DNA of 46,515 nucleotides from Microthrixaceae bacterium (GTDB lineage Bacteria > Actinomycetota > Acidimicrobiia > Acidimicrobiales > Acidimicrobilacustridaceae), in the NCBI GenBank assembly GCA_947446975.1, contig CANFHM010000012.1, positions 1-46,515 of the forward strand, given 5' to 3'. Below the pieces are notes generated by a model. That model saw nothing but the letters and a program-made list of their open reading frames with translations. It was not told where the DNA came from and did not search any database. The position numbers and the translations under genes are program-made. Positions 38,711 to 46,515 of the stretch are shown here, one piece after another (the first letter of the stretch is position 1; every line of letters begins with the position of its first letter).

Positions 38711-40212
38711 TGCGCGCCCATCCGATCCGCCGGCGTGCTGCTGCTGCGTTCACCGCGGTCGCGCTCGCCGTGATCGCCTCCGTGGGAGCGGCCACCGGCG
38801 CCGGTGCCTCCCCGGCCCGCATCAACGGGCAGGGCTCGTCCTATGTGGCCCTCGCCATGCAGCAGTGGGTGGCCGATGCCCAGACCTCCGGGCTGCAGGT
38901 CAACTACCTGCCCACCGGTTCGCCCGGGGGCCTCACGGCCTTCGGTCAGTCGCTGGCCGATTTCGCCGGCACCGAGGCCGAGTTCTCGGCGCTCTCCTCC
39001 CAGGGCGTGGGCGACACCCGCGGCTACCAGTACGTGCCGTCGGTCGCCGGTGCGGTGGCGGTCATGTACAACGTGCAGGACACGGCCGGACGCAAGGTCG
39101 ACTACCTGCATCTGAGCCGACGCACCATCGCCCGGATCTTCACCGGCGACATCACCACCTGGAGCGATCCGGCGATCAGCGCCGACAACAAGGGTCTGGT
39201 GCTTCCCGATCAGCCGATCAACGTCGTGTACCGCGGCGGGCAGTCCGGCACCACTGGTCTGTTCTACGACTTCGTGGCCAATGTGGCCCCCGATGTCTTC
39301 GGCCCGTGGGCGCAGCGCAACAGCTTCCCCACCTCGGTGCGCATCATCCAGCTCGACAGCTCGCCCGGTTTCGTGCCGAAGTCCCAGGCCTTCCAGGGCT
39401 CCGACCAGATCGCCCAGTTCATCGGCGGCGGGCAGGGTCTGTGGAGCATCGGCTACGACGAGTTCGGCTACGCCAAGACCTATGACGTCCCGGCGGCCTG
39501 GGTCCAGAACGCCGCCGGCGAGTCGGTGCTGCCCTACGCCGAGAACATCTCGGCCGCACTCGAGTCGGCGGCCCTGCGTCCGGATCTCTCCCAGGAGCTC
39601 TCGGGGGTCTACAACTCGACGAACCCCATCGCCTATCCCATCTCCGCGTACAGCTACATCGTGACGCAGTGCGCGGTGTCGGCGGATCGGCCGACCTGCC
39701 GGGGCGCGTACTCCAACCCCGGGATCACCGAGACGCTCACCTCATGGTTGCGTTACATCGCGTGCGAGGGGCAGGTGAACATGGCCCGGATCGGGTACTC
39801 CCCGCTGCCGCCGAACCTCTCCCAGGAGGTGGCCAACTCGATCGCCCGTCTCACCGGAGCCGCTCCCGAGCAGCTCACCCAGGCCAACTGCGCCAACCCG
39901 CGCTTCGGTGGTTCTGTCGGCGACGGCGGCGCCCCACCGGTGGATCCGATCAAGAACATCGACGCCATCGGCTCCGGCTCCGGCACCGGTGAAACAGCCG
40001 CAGGTGGCACCGGATCGGTGGGCGGCAAGGGCACGACCTCCTCGGGCGGTGGCAGCACCGACTGGCGACGGGTCGCCCCGGTGGCATACGTCGGACCCTC
40101 CATCGCCTCCTCGAACGGCATCGCCGTGCTGGCCCTGCTGCTCGTCATGGCCGTTCCGCTCGTGGTGGGTGGGATACTCGCCCGCCGTCGCCGGAACGGA
40201 ACCCCCGGCTGA
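38710..40212 (+). CDS. pstS: Phosphate-binding protein PstS with C-terminal membrane anchor
   Basis: Extracellular phosphate receptor (500 aa). An Arg-rich signal peptide ends near ASPARINGQG. The binding-protein core has GSPGGLTAFG, FAGTEAEFSA and the phosphate loop RGGQSGTTGLF at 175-185. After a Gly/Ser/Thr-rich linker (about 416-450) a hydrophobic stretch ALLLVMAVPLVVGGI and a terminal RRRRNG make a membrane anchor, so it is surface-tethered rather than a lipoprotein; no lipobox is seen. It is last in the pstCABS operon, overlapping pstB by one base, whereas many operons begin with pstS. No phoU follows. Confidence 0.9.
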   Translation: MRAHPIRRRAAAAFTAVALAVIASVGAATGAGASPARINGQGSSYVALAMQQWVADAQTSGLQVNYLPTGSPGGLTAFGQSLADFAGTEAEFSALSSQGVGDTRGYQYVPSVAGAVAVMYNVQDTAGRKVDYLHLSRRTIARIFTGDITTWSDPAISADNKGLVLPDQPINVVYRGGQSGTTGLFYDFVANVAPDVFGPWAQRNSFPTSVRIIQLDSSPGFVPKSQAFQGSDQIAQFIGGGQGLWSIGYDEFGYAKTYDVPAAWVQNAAGESVLPYAENISAALESAALRPDLSQELSGVYNSTNPIAYPISAYSYIVTQCAVSADRPTCRGAYSNPGITETLTSWLRYIACEGQVNMARIGYSPLPPNLSQEVANSIARLTGAAPEQLTQANCANPRFGGSVGDGGAPPVDPIKNIDAIGSGSGTGETAAGGTGSVGGKGTTSSGGGSTDWRRVAPVAYVGPSIASSNGIAVLALLLVMAVPLVVGGILARRRRNGTPG

Positions 40213-40218
40213 CCAAGT

Positions 40219-40269
40219 GTTGGCCTGTTCTTCACCTTCTGTTCCGTCGGCCTCGGTCGACGGTTCACC
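40219..40269 (+). promoter_or_regulatory. PHO-box-like 11-bp repeat array upstream of the second pstS-like gene
   Basis: Units at exact 11-base steps: GTTGGCC (40219), CTTCACC (40230), GTTCCGT (40241), CTCGGTC (40252) and GTTCACC (40263). Two units match the GTTCACC core well and the others partly. It lies in the 138-bp gap between pstS and the secreted PstS-like gene, so this gene probably has its own PhoP-controlled promoter. Confidence 0.7.
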
Positions 40270-40350
40270 TCGGTCAGGAACACTTCCCCCCGTCGTGCGA
40301 TGCGCCGACGTCGTTGCACCTTCCCTAACCCCTCCGAAAGGACCCACGCT

Positions 40351-41712
40351 GTGAAGAGTTCTCTTCTCAAGCGCAGCCTGATCGCCGGTGCTGTGGTCGC
40401 CACCTCCGTGGCCGCCTACATCCCGATGATCAACGCTGCCTCCGCCGATGTGATCACCGCTGCTGGCTCGGACACCACCGAGAACGTCATGGGCTCCATC
40501 CTCAGCCAGCTCAACACCGACGCCAACCCCACCTACAACGTGCCGGTGTACAACTCCAACAACTTCTCCCTCCCCGGCGACTCCTTCTGCCCGGACATCG
40601 TCTTCCCCCGCACGCTCGGCGCCACCCCGCTGCCCACGGCCACTGCTCCGGCGATCGCCACCCCGAACGGTTCGGGTGCCGGCCGCAACGCCCTTCGTGA
40701 CTACGTGACCAGCACCAAGCGCTACTCCGGTGGCGTCGAGGTGCTCAACACCGACCCCGGCTATCCCACCGCCACTCCGGTGACCGGCTGCGTCGACATC
40801 GCCCGTTCCTCCTCGTTCAGCTCCGGCTCTCCGGCGGCCACCAAGGGCCAGTACTACGCCTTCGCCCTCGACGCCGTGTCCTGGGCCTCGCCGAGCTCGA
40901 AGGCTCCGGCCACCCTGTCGCTGGCCAACCTGAAGAAGATCTACGACTGCACCTACACCGACTGGTCGCAGGTCGGCGGCACCGCCGGCCCGATCCAGCG
41001 CTACCTGCCGCAGTCGAGCTCGGGCACCCGCTCGTACTTCATCACCGATCTGCTCGGCCTCTCCTCCACGGCCACCTTCCCGGCCGTGGGCGACAACTGC
41101 CCGGCAGCGCTCGCCGTCGACAAGAACGGCGATCCCTTCGAGGAGAACCGCGGCGACAAGATCCCGACTGCTGATCTCGAGAAGGCCATCTTCCCCTACT
41201 CGGCCGGCCAGTGGGCCTTCCAGGCCAACAACTCGGCGAACCCGTCGATCGACCAGCGCAAGTCGAGCACCGGTACGGTCACCCAGATCAAGGGCATCGA
41301 CAACCATGTCGGCGACTCCCAGCTGTGGAACTCCTCGGCCGTGGTCCTCAACTCCATCGATGGCCGCTACCAGCTCAATGACGCCGGTTGGCAGACCGTC
41401 GACCCGACCGTGGCCGCCGGTGGCTACCCCGTGATCGAGGGCAACACCACGAAGGCTTCGGGCAAGGCCTACAACACCGTGGACTACCCGGGCGTCCGTC
41501 TCGTCTACAACGTCCTCCACACCGATTCCCCCAGCTACACGACCGCTCGTGGCCTCGTCGGCTTCAACAACATCGACGGTGGCGCCAAGAGCCAGCTGTG
41601 CAGCGGCGCCTTCAAGACCACCATCTCGGCCTTCGGGTTCTCGCCGCTCACCAGCACGGTGAACCAGACCTCGAACCTCGCCGGCGCAACCTGCCGCCGC
41701 TACCTGGCCTAG
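40351..41712 (+). CDS. Secreted PstS-like phosphate-binding protein
   Basis: Second substrate-binding protein (453 aa) of the PstS type. A Sec signal (MKSSLLKRSLIAGAVVATSVAAY...) is cleaved near AASADVIT, and the mature protein begins ITAAGSDTTENVM, the usual start of this actinobacterial PstS branch. The ligand loop LPQSSSGTRSYF is at 219-230. There is no lipobox or C-terminal anchor, so it is secreted or held by partners. The GTG at 40351 has AAAGGA eight bases upstream; an in-frame ATG at 40300 is unlikely. It is preceded by PHO-box-like repeats and followed by a strong hairpin. Confidence 0.85.
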   Translation: MKSSLLKRSLIAGAVVATSVAAYIPMINAASADVITAAGSDTTENVMGSILSQLNTDANPTYNVPVYNSNNFSLPGDSFCPDIVFPRTLGATPLPTATAPAIATPNGSGAGRNALRDYVTSTKRYSGGVEVLNTDPGYPTATPVTGCVDIARSSSFSSGSPAATKGQYYAFALDAVSWASPSSKAPATLSLANLKKIYDCTYTDWSQVGGTAGPIQRYLPQSSSGTRSYFITDLLGLSSTATFPAVGDNCPAALAVDKNGDPFEENRGDKIPTADLEKAIFPYSAGQWAFQANNSANPSIDQRKSSTGTVTQIKGIDNHVGDSQLWNSSAVVLNSIDGRYQLNDAGWQTVDPTVAAGGYPVIEGNTTKASGKAYNTVDYPGVRLVYNVLHTDSPSYTTARGLVGFNNIDGGAKSQLCSGAFKTTISAFGFSPLTSTVNQTSNLAGATCRRYLA

Positions 41713-41724
41713 TCGATCCGTCCG

Positions 41725-41755
41725 GTGCCGGGTCGGGTGCTCCCCGATCCGGCAC
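41725..41755. terminator. Strong hairpin between the pstS-like gene and the beta-domain genes
   Basis: Arms 41725-41737 (starting GTGCCGGGTCGGG) and 41743-41755 pair over 13 bases, with one G-U pair and a five-base loop TGCTC. It lies 12 bases after the stop and ends six bases before the GAAAGG ribosome binding site of the next gene. It may terminate most transcripts or set unequal expression between the abundant binding protein and the downstream genes. Confidence 0.65.
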
Positions 41756-41772
41756 GGGATGAAAGGGTGAAC

Positions 41773-42447
41773 ATGCCTGCTTCCTCGAGATGGACCGAAC
41801 CGAGAGTGATGGTGCCGAGCATCATCGCAGTGGTGGCCATCTGCGCCCTTCTCGGTGTCCTGCTCGTGGGCGGCGGTTCCGATGGGTCCAAGGGCACCGC
41901 GGCTCCCGCGGCCGCCGACGGTCCCACCTCGACCACCGCAGCGCCGGGTTCGACCCCCTCGACCACCGTCGTGCCTCCTTCCGGCGGCACTGCCCAGGGC
42001 TCCTACACCACACCGACCATGCCGGTGCGGGTGGAGATCCCCGAGGTGTCAGGACGGCCGGTCACCGATGGGGTCGTCGACGGTCAGGCGATCACCGTCC
42101 ACGGTGATCCCGAACCCGGATCGATGCTCTATGGCGTCGAGGCCCGTCTGTGCCGGGGGGATGTCGCCATCGTCAGTGACGGTGACTTCGCCCCCACCCT
42201 GGGTGGTCGTTGCATCGACAAGCCGCTCTCGGCGATCTCCGATGCCAAGGTCGAGGTCGTGGGCACCGAGCCCTACTCCGGTCTCGATGTCACCTTCCGG
42301 GTCGGCGTCGGGTCCACGACCTACATAACCCAGTACGACGGTCCCACGACCATCACCTGCGGCCCCGCCTCACCCTGCCAGATCGTGCTGAAGCTCCAGT
42401 ACCCCAAGGGATTCGGCTTCAAGGGAATCCCTGTCACGTACCGCTGA
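41773..42447 (+). CDS. Membrane-anchored protein with neocarzinostatin-like beta-domain
   Basis: Protein of 224 aa with a signal-anchor helix (about residues 14-33), a Pro/Thr/Ser linker (about 40-80) and a C-terminal extracellular domain (about 84-224). That domain has four cysteines, C127-x19-C147 and C196-x5-C202, and the motifs ARLCRGD, GDFAPTLGGRC, TQYDGPTTITC and CQIVLKLQY. The same domain occurs twice in the next gene and once in the one after. Layout and motifs resemble the neocarzinostatin fold (two small disulfide loops, DG...C...C near the end), judged from memory. ATG at 41773 has GAAAGG at good spacing. Function unknown; likely cell-surface. Confidence 0.7.
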   Translation: MPASSRWTEPRVMVPSIIAVVAICALLGVLLVGGGSDGSKGTAAPAAADGPTSTTAAPGSTPSTTVVPPSGGTAQGSYTTPTMPVRVEIPEVSGRPVTDGVVDGQAITVHGDPEPGSMLYGVEARLCRGDVAIVSDGDFAPTLGGRCIDKPLSAISDAKVEVVGTEPYSGLDVTFRVGVGSTTYITQYDGPTTITCGPASPCQIVLKLQYPKGFGFKGIPVTYR

Positions 42448-42505
42448 ACCCCTCCTCACTCATCCATCCACCGGGCGCCGAGCGCCCGAGAGAGGTCACA
42501 CTCTG

Positions 42506-44626
42506 ATGATTCGCTCCTTCCGCTCCCGCCTGGTGGCGGTGTCGACCGGGGTGCTGCTCGCCGCAGCAACCCTGGGGACACTCGCTCCGGTGGCGCAGGC
42601 CGAGACCGCGGCGGGCCAGATCCCCGCCACGATCACGGCCTCACCGACCACCGGACTCGTCTCGGGCTCCACGGTCACCGTCTCGGCCACCGCCGACACC
42701 AACTGGAACATCTACTCCCTCCGTGCCCGGCTCTGCTCGGCCGATGCCACCATCGACAACGCCGGTGACTTCTCGCCGACCCTCGGTGGCAACTGCATCG
42801 CCGCGCCGCTCGCCGACGGCACCGACAAGGACGTCACCGTCACCACCGAGCCCGGTGCTCGTGGTTCCGCCTCGCTCGACTTCAAGGTCGGCGCCGGCAC
42901 CAACACGTTCACCACCCAGTACGACGGCTCGAAGACGATCTCCTGCGGCGTGGCCTCGGCCACCGGTTGCAAGCTCGTCGTCGAGATGTCGGCCACGAAC
43001 CTGGCTGCCCGCGTGATCTACAAGTCCTTCCCGCTGACCTATGCCGCTCCGAACGCCCCCACTGGCGTCTCCGCTGCATGGGGCAACGCCAAGGCTGTGG
43101 TGTCCTGGACGGCTTCCGCTGCCCAGACCGGACTTCCGGCAGTGACCTCCTACACGGTGACCTCCTCGCCCGGGAACCTCACCTGCATCACCTCCAGCAC
43201 CAGCTGCGAGGTCAGCGGCCTCACCAACGGCACCGCCTACACGTTCTCGGTGACCGGCACCAACGCCCTCGGCACCTCGGCTGCCTCCACCTCCTCGGCG
43301 GCGATCACGCCCTCGAGCGCCCAGTACGTGCTGAGCTCCACCCCGACCACCGGCCTGGTGTCAGGTGACACGGTCGCCCAGACGGTCTCAATGACCACGG
43401 GCGCCAGCCTCTATTCCGTGCGCACCCGTCTGTGCAAGGCCTCGGCCACCATCGCCAACGCCGGTGACTTCTCACCCACGCTCGGCGGCAACTGCATCGC
43501 CTCGGCGCTCGCGGTCGGCACCGACAAGGACGTCACCGTCACCACTGAAGCCGGTGCTCGTTCCGGCGCCACGCTGAACTTCAAGGTCGGCGCCGGCACC
43601 AACACCTTCACCACCCAGTACGACGGCTCGACCACCATCACCTGTGGCTCGTCGGCCCCGTCCGCCTGCGCCCTGGTCACCGAGCTCAGCTACACCACCC
43701 CGCTCGGTCTCGGCAAGGTCGTCTACGTGACCACCGGCCTGACCTATGCGTCGGCTCCGGCCACTCCCGCGGCGCCCACCGGTGTGTTCAACGGCGTCGG
43801 TGCCGTACAGGTCTCCTGGACCGCTCCGGCCGACGGTGGCTCGGCCATCACCGGCTACCGGGTCGAGGCCGCACCGCAGGTCCTCGGTGTCACGAAGTTC
43901 TGCACCACCACCGGAGCGACCACCTGCAAGGTGAGCGGTCTCACGAAGGGAGTCTCCTACACCTTCACGGTGCGGGCCACCAACGTGGTCGGGAACAGCT
44001 CCTACTCCGCCAACTCGCAGGCCTTCGTGCCGACCACGACCAACGTCCCGACCCTGTCGACGGCTCCCACCGCACTCACGCTGGAGTCGGCGCTCAACGG
44101 CTCGTTCACGGTGACCTGGACCGCTCCCACCGGCAACGGCGGCTCGAGCATCCAGCGCTACACGGTGACCGCCACCGCCACGGGTCAGACCACCCGCAGC
44201 TGCGAGGTGGCCTTCGGGGCACCGCTCACCTGCACGCTCGCCCCGGTCACCAACGGTGTGAAGTACCTCATCTCCGTGAGCGCGGTGAACGGCGTCGGCT
44301 CGAAGACCTCGACGCTCAAGAACAAGATCGCCGTGTCGACCCCGGGAGCGCCCACGGGCGTGAACGGCTCGCAGACCACCAGCGCCGCTGCGGTGAAGGT
44401 GGCCTGGACGGCTGCTGCGGCCAACGGCTCGGCAGTCACCGCCTACAACGTGACGGTCTGGCAGGGTGCGACCCAGGTGTCGGGCAAGACCTGCTCCACC
44501 CTCGGGACCACCAACTGCTCGATCAGCGGTCTGGCCAAGAACACCACCTACACCTTCAAGGTCACCGCGACCAATGGCCAGGGCACTGGCCCGGTCGGTT
44601 CGGGCACCTACACCACCAAGCCCTGA
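42506..44626 (+). CDS. Secreted protein with two neocarzinostatin-like domains and four FN3 domains
   Basis: Exported multidomain protein (706 aa). A Sec signal ends near APVAQAET. Order: beta-domain 1 (about 41-180, Cys77, 97, 147, 155), FN3 (181-270), beta-domain 2 (273-416, Cys310, 330, 380, 388), then FN3 at about 421-512, 517-613 and 614-706. The two beta-domains share long near-identical stretches such as NAGDFSPTLGGNCIA and VGAGTNTFTTQYDGS, showing recent duplication. FN3 units each end in YTFxVxATN-type strands and carry extra cysteine pairs. No anchor is seen, so it is secreted or bound by partners. GAGAGAGG precedes the ATG. Binding or adhesion role inferred; no enzyme motif seen. 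Confidence 0.75.
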   Translation: MIRSFRSRLVAVSTGVLLAAATLGTLAPVAQAETAAGQIPATITASPTTGLVSGSTVTVSATADTNWNIYSLRARLCSADATIDNAGDFSPTLGGNCIAAPLADGTDKDVTVTTEPGARGSASLDFKVGAGTNTFTTQYDGSKTISCGVASATGCKLVVEMSATNLAARVIYKSFPLTYAAPNAPTGVSAAWGNAKAVVSWTASAAQTGLPAVTSYTVTSSPGNLTCITSSTSCEVSGLTNGTAYTFSVTGTNALGTSAASTSSAAITPSSAQYVLSSTPTTGLVSGDTVAQTVSMTTGASLYSVRTRLCKASATIANAGDFSPTLGGNCIASALAVGTDKDVTVTTEAGARSGATLNFKVGAGTNTFTTQYDGSTTITCGSSAPSACALVTELSYTTPLGLGKVVYVTTGLTYASAPATPAAPTGVFNGVGAVQVSWTAPADGGSAITGYRVEAAPQVLGVTKFCTTTGATTCKVSGLTKGVSYTFTVRATNVVGNSSYSANSQAFVPTTTNVPTLSTAPTALTLESALNGSFTVTWTAPTGNGGSSIQRYTVTATATGQTTRSCEVAFGAPLTCTLAPVTNGVKYLISVSAVNGVGSKTSTLKNKIAVSTPGAPTGVNGSQTTSAAAVKVAWTAAAANGSAVTAYNVTVWQGATQVSGKTCSTLGTTNCSISGLAKNTTYTFKVTATNGQGTGPVGSGTYTTKP

Positions 44627-44644
44627 TGAGGAGCTTCTGATCCC

Positions 44645-46515
44645 ATGATCACCAACCGGCTCCGCCGGGTCGGTTCGCTGATGGTGGTGGGTGTCGTGGC
44701 AGCAGCCGCGACACTCACCACCCTCGGCGCGTCCGGCACCCCTGTTCGAGCCCAGGACACCGGCATGGCGCCCTGGACCGTCTCGGTCTCCCCGGCCAGC
44801 AACCTCACCGACGGACAGTTGATCTCCATCAACCTCCAGACCACCACAGAGCATCGGATCTACGAGGCGAACGCCCAGATCTGTCGGCTCGGGGTCGACT
44901 ACGCCACCAGCGACGGCGATCGCCCGGCGGCCGATTTCAACGCCGGCGATCTCAACTGTCCGGCCATCCCCATCTCGTCGAGCGCCGATGTGCAGACCGG
45001 CGACGCGAACCTCTACTCCAGCGCCACCGAGCCCGGTGGTTCCACGTTCTCGATGTACATCGGCAGCGGTGTGGCCGAATGGCCGGCCCGCTCCAACGGC
45101 AGCACCCAACGACTCGCGTGCGACGCCGATCACCCCTGTGCCCTCGTGGTCGAGGTCTACGGCTCAGTCGCCCCCGGCGAGGCCCGATGGATCCCCTTCG
45201 TCCAGACCCTCACCTATCGCGTCGATGATCCCGTCGCCGGCTGCGGTGGTCCGGCTGCTGGCGTCCTCAACGCCGCCGGACCCGAGCGCGTCACCGATCT
45301 CTGGGTGAACTGGACCCTCGATCAGTGCCATCTCCCCGATGCCCAGACCGGCGCCGCCTCCCGCACGAGCTTCTCCGACGAGGGCGACGCCATGAACGGG
45401 TTCTCGAGCGGCTCGCTGGACCTCGCCTACAGCGCCGTCGGCTACGACCCGGGCCCGAAGCTCGGTCTCGGCACCCGGACCGAGGCTCTCACCCCCCGGG
45501 CCTCCACGGCCGTCCCGATCGCTCTGAACGCCACCGTGGTGGCAGTCGGCAACGGCCGTCGCGGGCCCAACGATCGCAAGATCCCGTTCACCGACGTGAA
45601 GCTCACGATGGATCAGGTCACCCACATGTTCAGCGGTGGGCCGTCGGATTTCACCGACTACTCCTACGACTCGTTCCTCGACCTGAACCCGCAGTTCGCC
45701 GAGGCGAGCGTGTTCCTCCCCGCCGCGATCCAGGTGGGTGCCTTCGCCCCGGCGGATGCCTCCTCCTGGTTCCTCACCAGCTTCCTGAAGGCCAATCGTC
45801 CGGCGCTGTGGAAGGTGCCCGACACCAACAAGTACGGACCGGAACGGGGTCTCACCCGTGACCCCTCCATCGCGTTCGGTGTCGCTGCGCCTTCGTTCAA
45901 CGGATCGGTCGACATGTTCACCGGCAACTCGGTGCTCGTGAAGACCATCCGCAGCCAGAACCTCGACGCCTACGGTGGCATCTGGGTGCTCACCGATCTG
46001 GTCACCGCCAAGCATCTCGGTCTCGCCGTGGCGAGCATCGAGAACGCCAACGGCGAATTCGTGGCTCCGACCGCCGAGTCGATGGCCGCCGCGGTCCCGA
46101 CCATGACCAGCACCTCGGACGGGCGACTCCTGCCCGATCCCACCGCCACCGTCGACAAGGACGCCGTGCAGCCGTACCCGCTCACGTTCGTCGACTACGC
46201 CATCGCCCCGACCTCGAAGCTCGTGGACAAGAACTGCAAGGGGCGCACCGCCTCGCAGGCACTCCTGAACACGTGGCTCGGCTACGCCACCGGCGACGGG
46301 CAGACCAAGCTCCCCGACGGCAATGTCCCGCTCACCGATGAGCTGCGAGCGACGGCCGCCACCGCCATCGCCGCGGTCGGCTCCGCGACCCCGGCCTGCT
46401 ACGTGGAGGGCGATCCCATCACCCCGCCGCCGGCCGTCGGATCCGCTCCCACCGCGGGCGGCGGTTCCTCCGGTGTGCGTCCGTCCGTGCAGGCCGTCGC
46501 CGCCGCCGGTGACGC
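44645..46515 (+). CDS. Neocarzinostatin-like domain fused to PstS-like binding domain (partial, 3' end outside window)
   Basis: Exported protein, at least 623 aa, open to the window edge. A signal peptide ends near PVRAQDTG. Residues about 44-192 form a beta-domain with Cys80, 105, 159 and 165 (DGQLISINLQ, ICRLG, LACDADHPCALVVEV, LTYR), the same type as in the two preceding genes. Residues about 193-580 look like a periplasmic binding protein of the PstS type, with VKLTMDQVTHMFSGG, YPLTFVDYAIAPTS and LGYATGDGQTKLPDGNVPL, the family's C-terminal pattern. A Pro/Gly/Ser-rich tail begins near 590 and suggests a linker to an anchor beyond the window. GAGGAG lies 11 bases before the ATG; the gene starts 18 bp after the FN3 protein. 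Confidence 0.7.
   Translation, partial: MITNRLRRVGSLMVVGVVAAAATLTTLGASGTPVRAQDTGMAPWTVSVSPASNLTDGQLISINLQTTTEHRIYEANAQICRLGVDYATSDGDRPAADFNAGDLNCPAIPISSSADVQTGDANLYSSATEPGGSTFSMYIGSGVAEWPARSNGSTQRLACDADHPCALVVEVYGSVAPGEARWIPFVQTLTYRVDDPVAGCGGPAAGVLNAAGPERVTDLWVNWTLDQCHLPDAQTGAASRTSFSDEGDAMNGFSSGSLDLAYSAVGYDPGPKLGLGTRTEALTPRASTAVPIALNATVVAVGNGRRGPNDRKIPFTDVKLTMDQVTHMFSGGPSDFTDYSYDSFLDLNPQFAEASVFLPAAIQVGAFAPADASSWFLTSFLKANRPALWKVPDTNKYGPERGLTRDPSIAFGVAAPSFNGSVDMFTGNSVLVKTIRSQNLDAYGGIWVLTDLVTAKHLGLAVASIENANGEFVAPTAESMAAAVPTMTSTSDGRLLPDPTATVDKDAVQPYPLTFVDYAIAPTSKLVDKNCKGRTASQALLNTWLGYATGDGQTKLPDGNVPLTDELRATAATAIAAVGSATPACYVEGDPITPPPAVGSAPTAGGGSSGVRPSVQAVAAAGD

Noticed and set aside
41773-46515. 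Enediyne antibiotic biosynthesis cluster, suggested by the neocarzinostatin-like domains
   Set aside because: No polyketide synthase, tailoring or resistance genes are present; the neighbours are phosphate transport genes.

Overview
This window is very GC-rich, densely packed, plasmid-free-looking chromosomal DNA of an actinobacterium. Several signs point to Actinomycetota, most likely the class Acidimicrobiia: many GTG starts, four-base start/stop overlaps, F420-type luciferase-like oxidoreductases, a DUF6457 protein, a CHAD/ParA pair, and many genes that start 6 to 9 bases after a TANNNT -10 box (leaderless transcripts). The taxonomic call is inference from gene content and style. I see no tRNA, rRNA, CRISPR array, insertion sequence or prophage.

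Layout. 1-4146 (minus): a potA-potD-potB-potC polyamine ABC importer, potC cut by the window edge. 4381-5802: gamma-aminobutyraldehyde dehydrogenase (patD-like), divergent from potA. 5856-9173: crotonase, acyl-CoA dehydrogenase and cytochrome P450. 9174-14878: a PuuB-like FAD amine oxidase (minus) divergent from a class III aminotransferase, an mmsA-type dehydrogenase and another aldehyde dehydrogenase. Import plus these enzymes reads as uptake and breakdown of polyamines or other amines through gamma-aminobutyrate or beta-alanine toward central metabolism. 14916-20278: a DUF1295 membrane protein, a CYTH/CHAD protein translationally coupled to a ParA ATPase, glutamyl-Q tRNA(Asp) synthetase, HNH nuclease, DUF6457 protein and the ribosome rescue factor ArfB. 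20336-29750: two luciferase-like oxidoreductases, a sulfatase with an SRPBCC partner, a hexapeptide acetyltransferase, a DUF6159 membrane protein, a low-molecular-weight phosphatase and four SDR proteins, one of which looks catalytically dead. 28929-35269 also holds a PIG-L deacetylase/flippase-like/SDR operon, a GT4 glycosyltransferase, an inositolphosphotransferase-like PAP2 protein and a sugar dehydrogenase lipoprotein.

35352-46515 is a phosphate-starvation region. 11-bp direct repeats resembling actinobacterial PHO boxes precede pstC-pstA-pstB-pstS (pstS last and membrane-anchored) and a second, secreted PstS-like protein. Three further exported proteins follow, carrying four copies of a four-cysteine beta-domain that resembles the neocarzinostatin fold: one membrane-anchored, one with four fibronectin type III domains, and one fused to a third PstS-like domain that runs off the window.

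The two strongest candidates for undescribed biology are (i) the CHAD-ParA pair, which could be a positioning system for polyphosphate granules, and (ii) the Pho-linked neocarzinostatin-like/FN3/PstS surface proteins. Two leaderless mini-ORFs of 9 and 11 codons, each ending in a four-base overlap with the next gene, are a third unusual feature.
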